A DNA stretch of 17,538 nucleotides from an uncultured Planctomycetaceae bacterium (lineage in GTDB: Bacteria; Planctomycetota; Planctomycetia; Pirellulales; Lacipirellulaceae). The position numbers and the translations under genes are program-made. The notes beneath the pieces are model-generated. The model made no database searches. It was not told the DNA's origin and worked only from the letters and a program-made list of their open reading frames with translations. Where the stretch lies: NCBI GenBank assembly GCA_937860165.1, contig CALMBE010000710.1:1-17538 (forward strand), in the 5' to 3' direction. Shown here piece after piece: positions 6,516-14,693 of this stretch; position 1 is the first letter of the stretch, and each line of letters begins with the position of its first letter.

Positions 6516-9500
6516 TTAGCGGCTGAATCCTAGACTAAAGCTGAAGACCTGTTCGTCATCGAAGTCGGCTTTAGCAACAGGGAAGGCGAAATCGAGGGCA
6601 ATCGGCGCGGGGCCCATGGCCGGCACGGTAACACGCAAGCCAAAACCTGGAGCCACCCGGAAGTCTTGGATTTCGACTTTCTTTTCGACCGTGCCAAAAT
6701 CGCAGAACAACACTCCGTGGAGCATTTCATCGGCAGTGATTGGAAATAAGTATTGCAACGAATTGAGCCACTGAAAGTTACCACCGGTTTCAACACCGTT
6801 GAATCCCACAAATGTAATCGGTGAGGCACCTCGAAAGTCAAAGCCACGCATCGTCGAAAAGCCACCCGCGTAGAACCGGTCGTAGATCGGGGCATCATCC
6901 CCGAGATAACCGACATTCGTTGCGTAGCTGAGAACGTGCCGACCCGAATGATCTGGGCGTTCACTGAGCAAGAAATACTTGCGAAAATCAGCTTCAACCC
7001 GGGGATATTCGAAGGACCCGATCACTTGTTCGCCACTGACTTCAAGGTAGTGTCCTTGGGTGGTTAAGAACGTGTTATCACGGGTGTCGTTGATCAAAGC
7101 CAAACGAAATCCATGCAAGGCATTGCCACCGCGCACATCATCGAGGTCTGCCAGGTCCCCCTGGGCGGTGCTGGTATTGCTGATGTCGATGCTCTCGCCA
7201 CGATAGGTTACGAGGGTTGATAAATCTCTTTCCAGCCACTGGTAACCAAAAGAGACTCGGCCCCCGAGCCGTTCTTCGTCCCAATCGTCAAAACGACGTT
7301 GAAAATAGGAACCGCTCAATCCCATGCTAATGGGACTATCCATGAGATAGGGTTCTTGGAAACTGACCAAGTACCGATGTACCGAGCTTCCCGGCGAGGC
7401 GTCAATGCGGAACCGCTGGCCTGCTCCGCGGAAGGCAGTACCATTGCGAATATCTTCAAAGCTCCGCGGCGGTCGTTGCCAGTCGAAATTGCGTTCATCG
7501 ACGACAATGTTTCCGATCAAACCTGCATCGGAATTGACACCCACTCCCAACTGAAGTCGGCCGGTTTGAGTTTCCTCCCCGTCAAAGAAAATATCTACAG
7601 ACTGCTGAGGATAAGGTTGTCCGGGAAAACCGAAGTCGCCATTGGGGTAAGCCTGGTAACCGGGCACCGGATTCGCCGAAAAACCTGGTGTGGGCCCAAA
7701 GCCGGCAGCGGGGGGAGGAATCGATTCGGTATATTGGACTTGTTGATTAGAGGTTTGAGCGGTTTGCTGGTACTGAACCGGCAGGACAGAGCCCATTGGA
7801 CTGGGGGGCTTACTTTCGGGTCCTGTCGCGGCGACTTGGGTTCCTCCATAAGGATTGCCACTGCGAACTGGCAGCGTAGCGTAGGCACTGTTAGGGACTC
7901 CGGCTGGACTTTGTCCACGAATCTGCTGGGAGGGCTGTCCAGGAAGTGATTGTTGGGGCCTCACCCACCAAGCCGACTCCGGGGGTGCAGTACCGGGATC
8001 TTGGCCGCGAATGAGAGGTTCCTCAGTTTTGGTATTCAGGTCGAGTGGTGGCTGAGCTACTGGGGTCTGCTGTTCGAGGCTAGGCGACATTCCCTCTTCT
8101 TGTAGCCAACGTTGGTAGTGGCCTAGGTCTACGCAATCGACGTGTATGTCGGCTGGCATGTCCTGTCGAGTAGTTTCGCTTGGGGCGACCACCTTGAGAG
8201 AAGAATTCGCCAGTGGTGTCGGATTGAAGCCTGGCGGAGGGAGTACCCGTGGACCAAGAATATCCGGACTTTGACCACGAACGCCGGATGGTCCACTGCT
8301 TCCACTTGCAACGCGCGAGCCAGTTAGGTTCGAGGGTTCACTCGAGGAAAGACCGAGTACATTCTCTTCCGGGATGCGGTAGGAAATCTTGGGACGCGCT
8401 CCGGTAGCAGGGTCAGCATTAAACAAACTGCTTGCCACGAGCCGACGCTCGCTCGCCTTAAGTTCTCGAATGTCCATGATATCGCCTGGCCTGAGGGACA
8501 TGCGATTGAGTGCCGTCTGAATGCGCGTGTGGGGATGATCGCCGCCGATGTGGACAAAAATACGTCCGACTCGAAATTGTTCGCCTTCATCGATATGGTA
8601 AAGCAAGTCCACTTGCCCCGGCGTTTCGAGGAAGACAGTTTCTGGTTTCACATCGGCGAAGACATAGCCATGGCTGCCGTAGAGTTCTTGAATCCATTGG
8701 GAGTCTGCAGACATTTTCCCCTGTTCAAAGGGGGCTCCCCCCTTGAGTTTGGCGGCTTCGGAGAGTGCTACGGGCTCAAACTTTGAATTGCCCAAGAACT
8801 TGACGCTGCGCACTTGGTAGCGTTGTCCTTCGGAAATCACGAAGGTAATTCGTGCCCAGTTTTCTCGCTCGTAATAGTCCACCTTGCGACTGACTTTGGC
8901 TTGAAAGAAACCGTAAGCACGGTAATAAGCCGTCAATAGATCAACATCGCTCTCGATCTGGGTGCGGCTGACGTAGCCCTTAAGAATCTTGAGGATGGGT
9001 GGTTTGGACTTGATAATTGCCTGCAACCTACCGGAAGAGACGAATTCGTTGCCCACGAATTCGACGTCCCATACTTTTTGGGAAATCCCCTCGTGGATGA
9101 GGAAGGAAATTCCTTTGTCAGTAGGCTTCGTGCCTTCTAGAATCGTCACCTGGACTTGGTTGTAGCCTTTACTTTGATAGTATTCTTCAATCTTGCGGCG
9201 GGCTTCCTCGACGGCATAGGGATCAACGGCCCCACCTGACTTCAAACCAGTCTCTTTGGCGAGTTTCTTATCTTTGACCTTTTCGTTGCCCAAATAGGTC
9301 ACATACCGAATCGTCGGACGCTCCACGACCTGGAAGATGATGATCTGTCCCAAGGGGGTAGATTCATAAAGTGGTTTGACATCGATAAACCAGCCGAGAT
9401 TGGCAAGCCTTCTTACGTCGCGTTGAACGATCGAGCGATCAAAGGATCGGCCAACTCGAGTTGTAAGCTGGCCAGCCACCTGTTCAGAAGAAATTGTCTC

Positions 9501-9692
9501 ATTTCCTAAAATGCGAATCTCGCGGACAAGTTTGGCAGGATCCGCTGGTTGCTCTGCAGTGGGAGTGGTGAGTTGCTGTGTAGGCGCGGGCTGTGCAGGA
9601 CATTGCTGGACAATGCCTAGCCAACTTACCGCGACCGTGATTGCCATCGCAATTTGGCTGCGGATTTTGAGGGTACGCTGGTTGAAAGCCAT
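6516..9692 (-). CDS. bamA: Outer membrane protein assembly factor BamA (Omp85) with long Pro/Gln-rich insert
   Basis: This 1058-residue protein inserts beta-barrel proteins into the outer membrane. Residues 1-34 form a signal peptide ending CPAQPA. Five POTRA domains can be traced at about 54-124, 125-203, 205-290, 292-370 and 373-440, marked by FLGN/YLGN/FVGN strand starts and helices such as DLLTAYYRAYGF. The Omp85 barrel spans roughly 700-1058. It contains the L6 motif MRGF at 948-951 and ends in a strand-like FSFSLGFSR. E. coli BamA has 810 residues. The excess is mainly a low-complexity region at about 441-698 (DNA roughly 7600-8372) between the last POTRA and the barrel. It is rich in Pro, Gln, Ser and Gly, and contains three [VI]RGQ[SD]P repeats at 471, 561 and 591 and one more ordered-looking patch, PADIHVDCVDLGHYQRWL, near 514-530. 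The ATG at 9692 gives a proper signal peptide. dnaB lies 150 bases upstream on the same strand. Confidence 0.93.
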   Translation of the reverse strand: MAFNQRTLKIRSQIAMAITVAVSWLGIVQQCPAQPAPTQQLTTPTAEQPADPAKLVREIRILGNETISSEQVAGQLTTRVGRSFDRSIVQRDVRRLANLGWFIDVKPLYESTPLGQIIIFQVVERPTIRYVTYLGNEKVKDKKLAKETGLKSGGAVDPYAVEEARRKIEEYYQSKGYNQVQVTILEGTKPTDKGISFLIHEGISQKVWDVEFVGNEFVSSGRLQAIIKSKPPILKILKGYVSRTQIESDVDLLTAYYRAYGFFQAKVSRKVDYYERENWARITFVISEGQRYQVRSVKFLGNSKFEPVALSEAAKLKGGAPFEQGKMSADSQWIQELYGSHGYVFADVKPETVFLETPGQVDLLYHIDEGEQFRVGRIFVHIGGDHPHTRIQTALNRMSLRPGDIMDIRELKASERRLVASSLFNADPATGARPKISYRIPEENVLGLSSSEPSNLTGSRVASGSSGPSGVRGQSPDILGPRVLPPPGFNPTPLANSSLKVVAPSETTRQDMPADIHVDCVDLGHYQRWLQEEGMSPSLEQQTPVAQPPLDLNTKTEEPLIRGQDPGTAPPESAWWVRPQQSLPGQPSQQIRGQSPAGVPNSAYATLPVRSGNPYGGTQVAATGPESKPPSPMGSVLPVQYQQTAQTSNQQVQYTESIPPPAAGFGPTPGFSANPVPGYQAYPNGDFGFPGQPYPQQSVDIFFDGEETQTGRLQLGVGVNSDAGLIGNIVVDERNFDWQRPPRSFEDIRNGTAFRGAGQRFRIDASPGSSVHRYLVSFQEPYLMDSPISMGLSGSYFQRRFDDWDEERLGGRVSFGYQWLERDLSTLVTYRGESIDISNTSTAQGDLADLDDVRGGNALHGFRLALINDTRDNTFLTTQGHYLEVSGEQVIGSFEYPRVEADFRKYFLLSERPDHSGRHVLSYATNVGYLGDDAPIYDRFYAGGFSTMRGFDFRGASPITFVGFNGVETGGNFQWLNSLQYLFPITADEMLHGVLFCDFGTVEKKVEIQDFRVAPGFGLRVTVPAMGPAPIALDFAFPVAKADFDDEQVFSFSLGFSR

Positions 9693-9787
9693 GGGCAGCT
9701 AAACTCTTGCGATCAAAAGACGAGCTCGGGGGACAAGCGGTACTACGCGGTACGTGCGCATAACCGCCCCACTTGGGCCGCTGAGAA

Positions 9788-9803
9788 ATAGCCGATGGGC
9801 TAT
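9788..9803 (-). terminator. Weak hairpin after dnaB
   Basis: ATAGCC and GGCTAT form a perfect 6-base stem with a 4-base loop, 40 bases past the dnaB stop. On the minus strand it is followed by TTTCTC. It is too short to be a confident terminator. It could attenuate read-through from dnaB into bamA. Confidence 0.3.
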
Positions 9804-9842
9804 CTGCCGACAAGTCGAATTCGGGGATTTTGGGGGCAGGAA

Positions 9843-11285
9843 TCAGAAATCTGGCTCACCGTATTGGTCGAATTCTTCAAAGGACTTATGCGAAAAATTG
9901 CGAAACCTGGTAAACTCGTGAATCCAGGCAAGCTTAATTTCTCCGGTGGGACCATTACGCTGCTTGCGGATCAGGATTTCAGCGACGCCCCGAATATCGT
10001 CCGAAATGTCCTGCTTCGAGAGGTAGTATTCCTCGCGATGGACGAACATGACGACATCGGCATCTTGTTCGATAGCTCCAGATTCTCGCAGATGGCTTAG
10101 CTGCGGGAGATTGTCTCGAGAGGCTTCTACTTGTCGATTGAGCTGGGCCAAGCAGAGGACTGGCACTTTCAGTTCGCGGGCCAATCCCTTAAGTCGGCGA
10201 GCGATTCGCGCTACTTGTTCTTGCCGAGGGTCGCGGGCATTGTCTGGTTCAATCAATTGCAAATAGTCGATGACGATCAACCCGAGATTATCTTTGCGTT
10301 TCATCCGCCGGGCATTGGCAGAGATCTCAGTCATCGTGCGATTGGGGGAGTCGTCGATGAAAAGTGGCGCTTCGCTAATTTCTCCAGCGGCAGAAACCAA
10401 TTTTCGCCGCTCTTCGGCCGTGATCGTACCGTTGCGGAGCCGATGGCCATTGACTTCGGCGTGTGAACAAAGCAAACGATCTCCCAATTCGAGAGCCGAC
10501 ATTTCCAGGCTGGTGAAAAGTACAGGCACACGTTGCTTTAAGGCAACATGCTCGGCAATGTTCATCGCCAATGCCGTTTTGCCCATGCTGGGTCGGGCAG
10601 CCAGGATAATCAACTCCGAATTCTGTAAGCCACCGGTGAGTTGATCGAAATCATCGAACCCGGTTTCGATTCCTCCGAAGGCATGTTCATGATCCATGCG
10701 AGCTTCGAGTCTTTCCAGCGATTCATGAAGAATTTCGCGGATACTGCTGATGTCGCCAGAACCCCGGGACTCGAGAATTCTAAAGACTTTTTCTTCAGCT
10801 CGCCCCAATGCCTGCTTAGTTTCAAGTGTCGGATCATAGGCATCATGGACGATGTCCGTACCTGCATGAATGAGCGAGCGCAGGACCGCCTTGTCGGCAA
10901 CGATGCGGGCATAATATTCGGCGTGGGCAGCCGTGGGTACCATTTGCCCAAGCTCGGCCAAAAACGCCGCTCCTCCGATGGGATCGAATTGTTCGGCCCT
11001 TCGGAGCCGCTCGACCAGGAGCATCAAGTCAATACACTGCCCCGCATCATGCATTTGCAGCAAGTGCTCGTAGATGCAGCGATTGGCGTCATCGTAGAAG
11101 TCCTTGGTTTTAAGAATGAGCGCAACTTCGTCGAAGACTTGGGGAAGCAGCAAGATGCTTCCCAAAACGGATTTCTCGGCTTCGACACTTTGCGGTAACT
11201 GGCGGTCGAAAGAGAGCTCAGATTTTCCGCGACTATTTCCCGAATGAATCCGTTCTCCAGGGTGGGTCCGATCAACAGTAGCCAT
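9843..11285 (-). CDS. dnaB: Replicative DNA helicase DnaB
   Basis: This 480-residue hexameric helicase unwinds DNA ahead of the replisome and recruits primase. The helical N-terminal domain is at about residues 28-130, starting LPQSVEAEKSVLGSILL. The RecA-like motor follows: Walker A ARPSMGKT at 230-237 (first Gly replaced by Ala), the catalytic Glu in SLEMS at about 261, Walker B LIVIDYLQL at 336-344, motif H4 LAQLNRQVE at 379-387, and the arginine finger region RKQRNGPTGEI at 440-450. The length is close to E. coli DnaB (471). About 27 unstructured residues precede the conserved start. No intein or insertion is seen. It follows rplI by 135 bases, in the common rpsF-ssb-rplI-dnaB order. Confidence 0.96.
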   Translation of the reverse strand: MATVDRTHPGERIHSGNSRGKSELSFDRQLPQSVEAEKSVLGSILLLPQVFDEVALILKTKDFYDDANRCIYEHLLQMHDAGQCIDLMLLVERLRRAEQFDPIGGAAFLAELGQMVPTAAHAEYYARIVADKAVLRSLIHAGTDIVHDAYDPTLETKQALGRAEEKVFRILESRGSGDISSIREILHESLERLEARMDHEHAFGGIETGFDDFDQLTGGLQNSELIILAARPSMGKTALAMNIAEHVALKQRVPVLFTSLEMSALELGDRLLCSHAEVNGHRLRNGTITAEERRKLVSAAGEISEAPLFIDDSPNRTMTEISANARRMKRKDNLGLIVIDYLQLIEPDNARDPRQEQVARIARRLKGLARELKVPVLCLAQLNRQVEASRDNLPQLSHLRESGAIEQDADVVMFVHREEYYLSKQDISDDIRGVAEILIRKQRNGPTGEIKLAWIHEFTRFRNFSHKSFEEFDQYGEPDF

Positions 11286-11420
11286 GAAACACCTGCTCCA
11301 TCTTTACGAGGCAAGAAATCTGCGCACAGGAAGTCCGTTTTCCCAACTGGCGTCGGATTCAAGCGACTAAACGCCGTGAACGGCACCCCAAAACAGTCTC
11401 AGCCACCTGAAAGGCAGAAA

Positions 11421-11957
11421 TCACTTATCGTCGGTACCGACAGTTGGCACGACCCACACTTTTAGTTCCCCTTCCACTTCCGTGGAGAGTCGGAATTTTA
11501 CGGTGTAGAGCCCTAACTCCTTCAGAACCCCTTCCAAGCGAATTTGGTCCAGATTGAGCTGGATGTCGACTTTCTTGAGTGCGGCGACGATATCGACTGC
11601 ACCGACGCTCCCGTAGAGGTGACCATCTTCGGTGGCATTGGCCTCGATGGTAATGCTTTGCTTGGCGATTTCGGTGGCCTTCTTACGTAGATTCGCCTGA
11701 TGGACCTTTTCCAAGGCCTGCAACTTGACGCGATGTTTTTCGACCATCCGTTTGTGGTGGTCGGAGGCCAAGGTCGCCATTCCATGTGGCAAGAGATAGT
11801 TGTATGCGTAACCAGGCTTTACTTCGACCACATCACCCTGGTGGCCAAGGTCTTCGACACCATGGATCAACAACAACTCCACGCCTCCGCGAGGGCCAGT
11901 GGGGAGTCGCTTAATGCGATGGGGAAGCCGCTGGAGTTTCTTGTGTTTTGTTTTCAT
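11421..11957 (-). CDS. rplI: 50S ribosomal protein L9 (bL9) with basic N-terminal extension
   Basis: The protein is 178 residues; most bL9 proteins have about 150. The conserved N-domain starts at residue 26 with VELLLIHGVEDLGHQGDVVEVKPGYA, followed by the connecting helix and a C-domain with DGHLYGSVGAVDI. The extra 25 residues (MKTKHKKLQRLPHRIKRLP then TGPRGG) are strongly basic and could contact rRNA. An alternative start is the GTG at 11882 (Val26), which would give the standard family length. A GGAGG lies just one base before it, too close for normal initiation, so the ATG at 11957 is preferred. In the usually conserved GYARN[FY]L loop the Arg is replaced by Tyr (Tyr52). It lies between ssb and dnaB, the usual position. 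Confidence 0.93.
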   Translation of the reverse strand: MKTKHKKLQRLPHRIKRLPTGPRGGVELLLIHGVEDLGHQGDVVEVKPGYAYNYLLPHGMATLASDHHKRMVEKHRVKLQALEKVHQANLRKKATEIAKQSITIEANATEDGHLYGSVGAVDIVAALKKVDIQLNLDQIRLEGVLKELGLYTVKFRLSTEVEGELKVWVVPTVGTDDK

Positions 11958-12045
11958 GAAATAGTCTTCTAAATTATTATTTGATGTAGTTTGTTGATTG
12001 CCGTTGGATTTCCAGAGCAGTAGGGACTAGCAAGTCAGGGTAAAA

Positions 12046-12504
12046 TTAGAACGGAATTTCATCTTCAGGTGGATGCAGGGCCTCGAAGGAATCGACCGTG
12101 GAATAATCGGTGGATTCCTGGGGGGCGGAACGAGTGGCACCGCCACCGGCTTGACCTCCCCCACCTTGTCCGCCGCCGCCTTTACCGCCAACCATCTGCA
12201 TCCGCTCGGCGACAACTTTCAATTTAGAACGCTTCTGGCCATCTTTTTCCCAAGTATCGAGCTTGAGTCGGCCTTCGATCAAAACGTTCGAACCTTTGGT
12301 GAGATACTCATTGGCAACCTCGGCAGTTCGGCCCCAGAGGGTGATGTCAACAAAGGTCGTTTCATCGACCCACTGGTCATTGCGTTTGACCCGATCATTG
12401 ACAGCCAGCCCAATATCGGAGACGGCTGTGCCACTGCCGATGTACCGCAATTCAGGATCGCGGGTCAGATTGCCCATGAGGACTACGCGGTTAAAACTTG
12501 CCAT
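12046..12504 (-). CDS. ssb: Single-stranded DNA-binding protein
   Basis: This 152-residue SSB coats single-stranded DNA in replication, repair and recombination. The OB-fold occupies about residues 1-106, beginning [20 protein letters not shown] and including [22 protein letters not shown] Gly/Gln-rich flexible linker follows at about 107-122. The acidic tip PPEDEIPF at the C-terminus is the docking peptide for partner proteins. The ATG at 12504 is chosen because MASFNRV matches the family start. An in-frame ATG at 12519 would add MWNAF. No Shine-Dalgarno is visible. It lies 53 bases after rpsF, the usual rpsF-ssb arrangement. Confidence 0.95.
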   Translation of the reverse strand: MASFNRVVLMGNLTRDPELRYIGSGTAVSDIGLAVNDRVKRNDQWVDETTFVDITLWGRTAEVANEYLTKGSNVLIEGRLKLDTWEKDGQKRSKLKVVAERMQMVGGKGGGGQGGGGQAGGGATRSAPQESTDYSTVDSFEALHPPEDEIPF

Positions 12505-12557
12505 GAAAGCGTTCCACAAATCGAGTTGCGTTGGTGAAGCTGTCCGAAGTCGTTAGC

Positions 12558-12974
12558 TCAGAGTGCCCCGACTTCTTCCTCTTCAATTTCCTCGACAACA
12601 CTTTCTTCCAGTGCAATGGGGGTCGCTCGGACTACACCACCGCTACGGGCATGTTCGAGAATCGGATCGACCAAGGCCGAGGGAAGTCGAATAAAAAGTT
12701 GCCGAAGAATTCCGTCGGTGATCTCACATTGGCGCGTGAGCTCTTTGAGCCTGTCGGTAGACATGCGGAAATAGGTGATCCAGTAGGCGCCCTTTCGATG
12801 GCCATCGATGGGATAGGCAAGCCGCCGCTCTTCCCAGAGCCGACTGACTTCAATCTGCCCCCCAGCCTCCTCGATGAACCCATTGACGGTGTTCGTTAAC
12901 CCATCGCGATCTCGCGCAAAACCATTTGAATCGAGAATAAACAGGCCTTCGTAAACTCCAATGTTCGCTTCCAA
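12558..12974 (-). CDS. rpsF: 30S ribosomal protein S6 (bS6)
   Basis: bS6 sits in the central domain of the 30S subunit and pairs with bS18. The family core is clear: YEGLFILDSN near the start, then SRLWEERRLAYPIDGHRKGAYWITYF, and a long acidic C-tail ending EEIEEEEVGAL. There is no ATG at the start of the frame. Options are TTG 13001, GTG 12983 and TTG 12974. I choose 12974 (138 residues) because GGAG at 12983-12986 lies eight bases upstream and the protein then begins MEANIGVYEGLF, close to the normal family N-terminus. The 13001 start adds nine residues. rpsR (bS18), often a neighbour of rpsF, is absent here. The gene is 114 bases after pth and 53 bases before ssb. Confidence 0.93.
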   Translation of the reverse strand: MEANIGVYEGLFILDSNGFARDRDGLTNTVNGFIEEAGGQIEVSRLWEERRLAYPIDGHRKGAYWITYFRMSTDRLKELTRQCEITDGILRQLFIRLPSALVDPILEHARSGGVVRATPIALEESVVEEIEEEEVGAL

Positions 12975-13088
12975 AACCGTCACTCCACAAAATGTTTTCA
13001 AGGAAAATTTAGTCTAATACGCCAACTGACAATTCTATCGTAAAGCGGTCGTGAACCTAGTGCTTTGTCGCTTCGTTTTCCTAACCGC

Positions 13089-13685
13089 CTAAATTCTAGG
13101 GCTCGGCCCCCCTGAATCGGGGCACCCCCCATTGTAACGGTTCATCGCGAGGGCTGTTCCTTCGGTAATCCAAGTTTCCACTGCTAGGCAAGCCCGGCTA
13201 ACTTCCTCCGAGGCAAACTCTCGCTCCTGCGAAGTGAACTTGCCAAGGACAAAATCAGCCGGATCCCACTGAGCCGGAACGGGGCCAATCCCCAATCGAA
13301 GCCGTGCAAACTGGTCTGTTCCCAACTGACATGCCGTGTCGGCGAGTCCCTTTTGCCCACCATCTGAACCTGCGGCTCGGAGTCTCAGGCTTCCTAATGG
13401 CAAGTTAAAATCATCGCACACCACCAACAATTCGGCAGGGGTAAGCTTGTAAAAATCCACGGTTTGCTTGACACTCCGACCACTCAAATTCATGAACGTC
13501 TGGGGCATCAACAACAAGCATTTTTCTGTTCCGACTTGGCCTTCGATCAACAACCCATCAAATTTGATGCGACCCAGGCTGGAAGCAACACGCTCGGCCA
13601 GCGACTGAATCACTTCAAATCCTAGGTTGTGCCGGGTGCCTTCATATTTTTTACCGGGATTCCCCAGTCCGACAACCAATTTCAT
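13089..13685 (-). CDS. pth: Peptidyl-tRNA hydrolase
   Basis: This 198-residue enzyme frees tRNA from peptidyl-tRNA dropped by ribosomes. It begins MKLVVGLGNPGKKYEGTRHN with catalytic His19. Asn66 lies in MPQTFMNLSG and the catalytic-acid Asp in DDFNLPLG at 91-92. Where E. coli has GGHNG (His113, Asn114), this protein has GGQKG, so both residues differ (Gln111, Lys112). Length and the rest of the fold are normal, so activity is still expected. The last ten residues are Gly/Pro/Ser-rich and probably disordered. The ATG at 13685 matches the family start. It follows rplY by 45 bases, matching the ctc-spoVC order of Bacillus. Confidence 0.95.
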   Translation of the reverse strand: MKLVVGLGNPGKKYEGTRHNLGFEVIQSLAERVASSLGRIKFDGLLIEGQVGTEKCLLLMPQTFMNLSGRSVKQTVDFYKLTPAELLVVCDDFNLPLGSLRLRAAGSDGGQKGLADTACQLGTDQFARLRLGIGPVPAQWDPADFVLGKFTSQEREFASEEVSRACLAVETWITEGTALAMNRYNGGCPDSGGPSPRI

Positions 13686-13730
13686 TCTCTACCGTCGCCC
13701 CCTGACTCGCTCCCTCGCAAGCAGTAAGCA

Positions 13731-14363
13731 TCAAGACTCTTCTTCCGCTTCTTCATCGCTCGGCTTACGGCCAATAACCTCTGGCTCCGCACCGTCGGCG
13801 ATGGCAGCTTCTTCGCCTCCCTCAGAAGGCTCGATGCACTGCACGAGCACCATATCGGCGTCACCCAAGACCTTAGCACCTACTGGAAGATCTAAGATAT
13901 CCTTGAGCTTCAACACCCCACCCAGGTGCAAGTGATTAATGCTAAGATGCAGATGATCGGGGATATGGGCTGGGTCGGTCTCGATTTCAAGGCGATGGAC
14001 AATGTGATCGACGACTCCCCCCTCGTGTTCGCCTGGTGCCTCGCCTCGAAGCAGTAGATCCACTTCGATCTTTACGCGATCCGAAGCATCTACCCGCAGC
14101 AGATCAATATGCAACACATGCTGCTGGAAGATATCCCACTGGATTTCATGCAGCAGGGCTTGCCCCTTGGCGTCTCCCTTGAGCTCTACCAATTTGGCTC
14201 CATGGCGGATGGTCGCCAACAGCCCGTCGACAGAAACGGTCAAACTCAGTGATTTTTCGCCGTGCCCATACAGCACCGCTGGAAGCCGACCGGAACGTCG
14301 TAACCGACCGTTGTTGAGCTTTCCGAATAATTCGCGTTTTGTAACTTCCAAGACTTCCGACAT
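13731..14363 (-). CDS. rplY: 50S ribosomal protein L25 (bL25, Ctc/TL5 type)
   Basis: This 210-residue protein binds 5S rRNA. Residues 1-95 are the L25 domain, with KLNNGRLRRSGRLPAVLYGHGE and the strand LHIDLLRVD. Residues about 98-185 are the TL5/CTC C-terminal domain found in Thermus and Bacillus but not in the short E. coli L25. A His-rich patch, AHIPDHLHLSINHLHLGG, lies near residues 132-149. The last 30 residues are acidic (SDEEAEEES). The ATG at 14363 is the natural start. It heads the rplY-pth-rpsF-ssb-rplI-dnaB series, and its usual upstream partner prs is instead at 1096-2040 on the other strand. Confidence 0.93.
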   Translation of the reverse strand: MSEVLEVTKRELFGKLNNGRLRRSGRLPAVLYGHGEKSLSLTVSVDGLLATIRHGAKLVELKGDAKGQALLHEIQWDIFQQHVLHIDLLRVDASDRVKIEVDLLLRGEAPGEHEGGVVDHIVHRLEIETDPAHIPDHLHLSINHLHLGGVLKLKDILDLPVGAKVLGDADMVLVQCIEPSEGGEEAAIADGAEPEVIGRKPSDEEAEEES

Positions 14364-14693
14364 TTCAACCTCAGGCTGGACGATAACTGTGTAATGTATG
14401 TGGTGATTTCGTCACCGATCCACGGAGTTCCACCGTGCATAAACTTCACTACTAGGGCGTACCACCAAGATACTGGGCAGGGGAAGGAACCGCTCACCCC
14501 AATACCGCCGGGCAGTTGCGAACCCTCGATTTTGACCGATTCTGAGAGAATTTCAAGCCCGGAAAACGTGGAAGTGGCGAGCAATATTTCTTTTTCCACA
14601 GACCAAGCCATTTTTCCCACTCTCACTAAGTGGCCGAAATCTTCCGTAATATTGGGATTAACTGTCGCGATTGAAGGGATTTGATAGATCAAG
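14364..14693 (-). other. Gap between cmk and rplY, probably the rplY operon leader
   Basis: This 330-base gap holds no gene I can support. A frame opening with TTG right after the cmk stop runs 148 codons but overlaps rplY by over 100 bases out of frame and has no family features. A promoter for rplY would be expected here, but I see no clear pair. TTGGTG followed by TTTATG near 14440-14470 (minus strand) is weak. This gap is the second proposed inversion breakpoint. Confidence 0.5.
14402..14437 (-). promoter_or_regulatory. Two tandem hairpins in the rplY leader
   Basis: CACGG/CCGTG (14421-14437, 7-base loop) and GGTGA/TCACC (14402-14416, CGAAA loop on the minus strand) are perfect 5-base stems four bases apart, about 40-75 bases before the rplY start. 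They could form a leader structure read by a ribosomal protein. Two short stems may also be chance. Confidence 0.3.

Noticed and set aside
7299..7949. 216-codon plus-strand frame opposite bamA
   Set aside because: It lies antisense to the bamA barrel and insert, with no family resemblance, and is produced by the codon bias of bamA.
10641..11198. 185-codon plus-strand frame opposite dnaB
   Set aside because: It is fully antisense to well-conserved DnaB sequence and looks like a shadow frame.
11286..11420. Short GCCGT/ACGGC stem between rplI and dnaB as a terminator
   Set aside because: The stem is five bases with almost no loop and only a TTT after it, too weak to call.
14246..14692. 148-codon minus-strand frame starting at TTG just after cmk
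   Set aside because: It overlaps the rplY start by 118 bases out of frame and has no domain, so the gap is better read as a leader.
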